DNA of 6,076 nucleotides, taken from NCBI RefSeq assembly GCF_023653455.1, contig NZ_JAKEDR010000188.1, positions 1-6,076 on the forward strand, given 5' to 3'. Source of the DNA: Paraclostridium ghonii. GTDB lineage: Bacteria; Bacillota; Clostridia; Peptostreptococcales; Peptostreptococcaceae. Made by a program: the position numbers and the translations under genes. Under the pieces are notes generated by a model. It saw only the letters and a program-made list of their open reading frames with translations, did no database searches and was not told the origin of the DNA. Below, piece after piece: positions 6,014 through 6,076 of the stretch (within the stretch, counting starts at the first letter, position 1; each line of letters begins with the position of its first letter).

Positions 6014-6076
6014 AATGTCTTGGTTTATAATAATATTTATGATAACCATTCTATTTTATCACTATTTTAATCAAAC

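Noticed and set aside
6021..6048. Interrupted palindrome TGGTT...AACCA in the leader of the papain-like gene
   Set aside because: Only five pairs at each end match and the A/T-rich centre does not pair well, so it is expected by chance in this composition.
6002..6049. The 16-residue N-terminal extension of the papain-like protein
   Set aside because: The ATG at 6049 lacks a Shine-Dalgarno, and the added residues are low-complexity translation of AT-rich leader; the ATG at 6001 follows the G7 run.

Overview
The window is a strongly AT-rich stretch of bacterial chromosome with strong purine-rich ribosome binding sites, AT-rich codon use and tight T-tailed terminators. These traits and the protein set (a MarR/MATE drug-efflux pair, an AI-2E-type permease, Firmicutes-type hypothetical proteins) point to a low-GC Firmicute, most likely a member of Clostridia such as Peptostreptococcaceae. 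The species cannot be fixed from the sequence alone. There is no rRNA, tRNA, CRISPR array, transposase or integrase in view.

Layout. The left edge cuts into a plus-strand AI-2E family permease gene (1-836, 5' end outside the window). It converges on a minus-strand gene (886-1497) across a perfect hairpin that can terminate from both sides. Everything to the right is on the minus strand, so transcription runs from high to low coordinates: a small permuted papain-like (NlpC/P60-type) protein (5438-6001); a 545-residue membrane-anchored protein with a large, apparently extracytoplasmic, repeat-containing region (3689-5326); a two-gene marR-MATE operon (3531 down to 1728); and the 203-residue protein at 886-1497, whose architecture resembles replication-relaxation / PD-(D/E)XK-like proteins. 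Each of the four minus-strand transcription units ends in its own hairpin terminator, and three of these begin within a few bases of the stop codon.

How the genes work together. The best-supported functional unit is marR-MATE: a GTG-started MarR repressor of 139 residues, followed 13 bases later by a MATE exporter whose ribosome binding site overlaps the repressor's stop codon. The gap upstream of marR holds a good sigma-A promoter (TTGCAA, 17 bases, TATACT). It also holds two 26-bp dyads with the shared form AAAATAGTTGC-N5-CAACTANTTT, one over the -35 and spacer and one over the predicted transcription start. This is a self-repressed, presumably drug- or metabolite-inducible efflux operon, similar in organisation to mepR-mepA of Staphylococcus aureus. 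The other genes look like independent single-gene units.

The window looks mostly like ordinary core or near-core chromosome. The parts most worth a second look are the operator pair, the repeat-built 545-residue protein of unknown function, the orphan replication-relaxation-like protein, and a short GC-richer patch (about 1587-1650) with an imperfect inverted repeat that fits none of the genes. I see no convincing previously undescribed multi-gene system.
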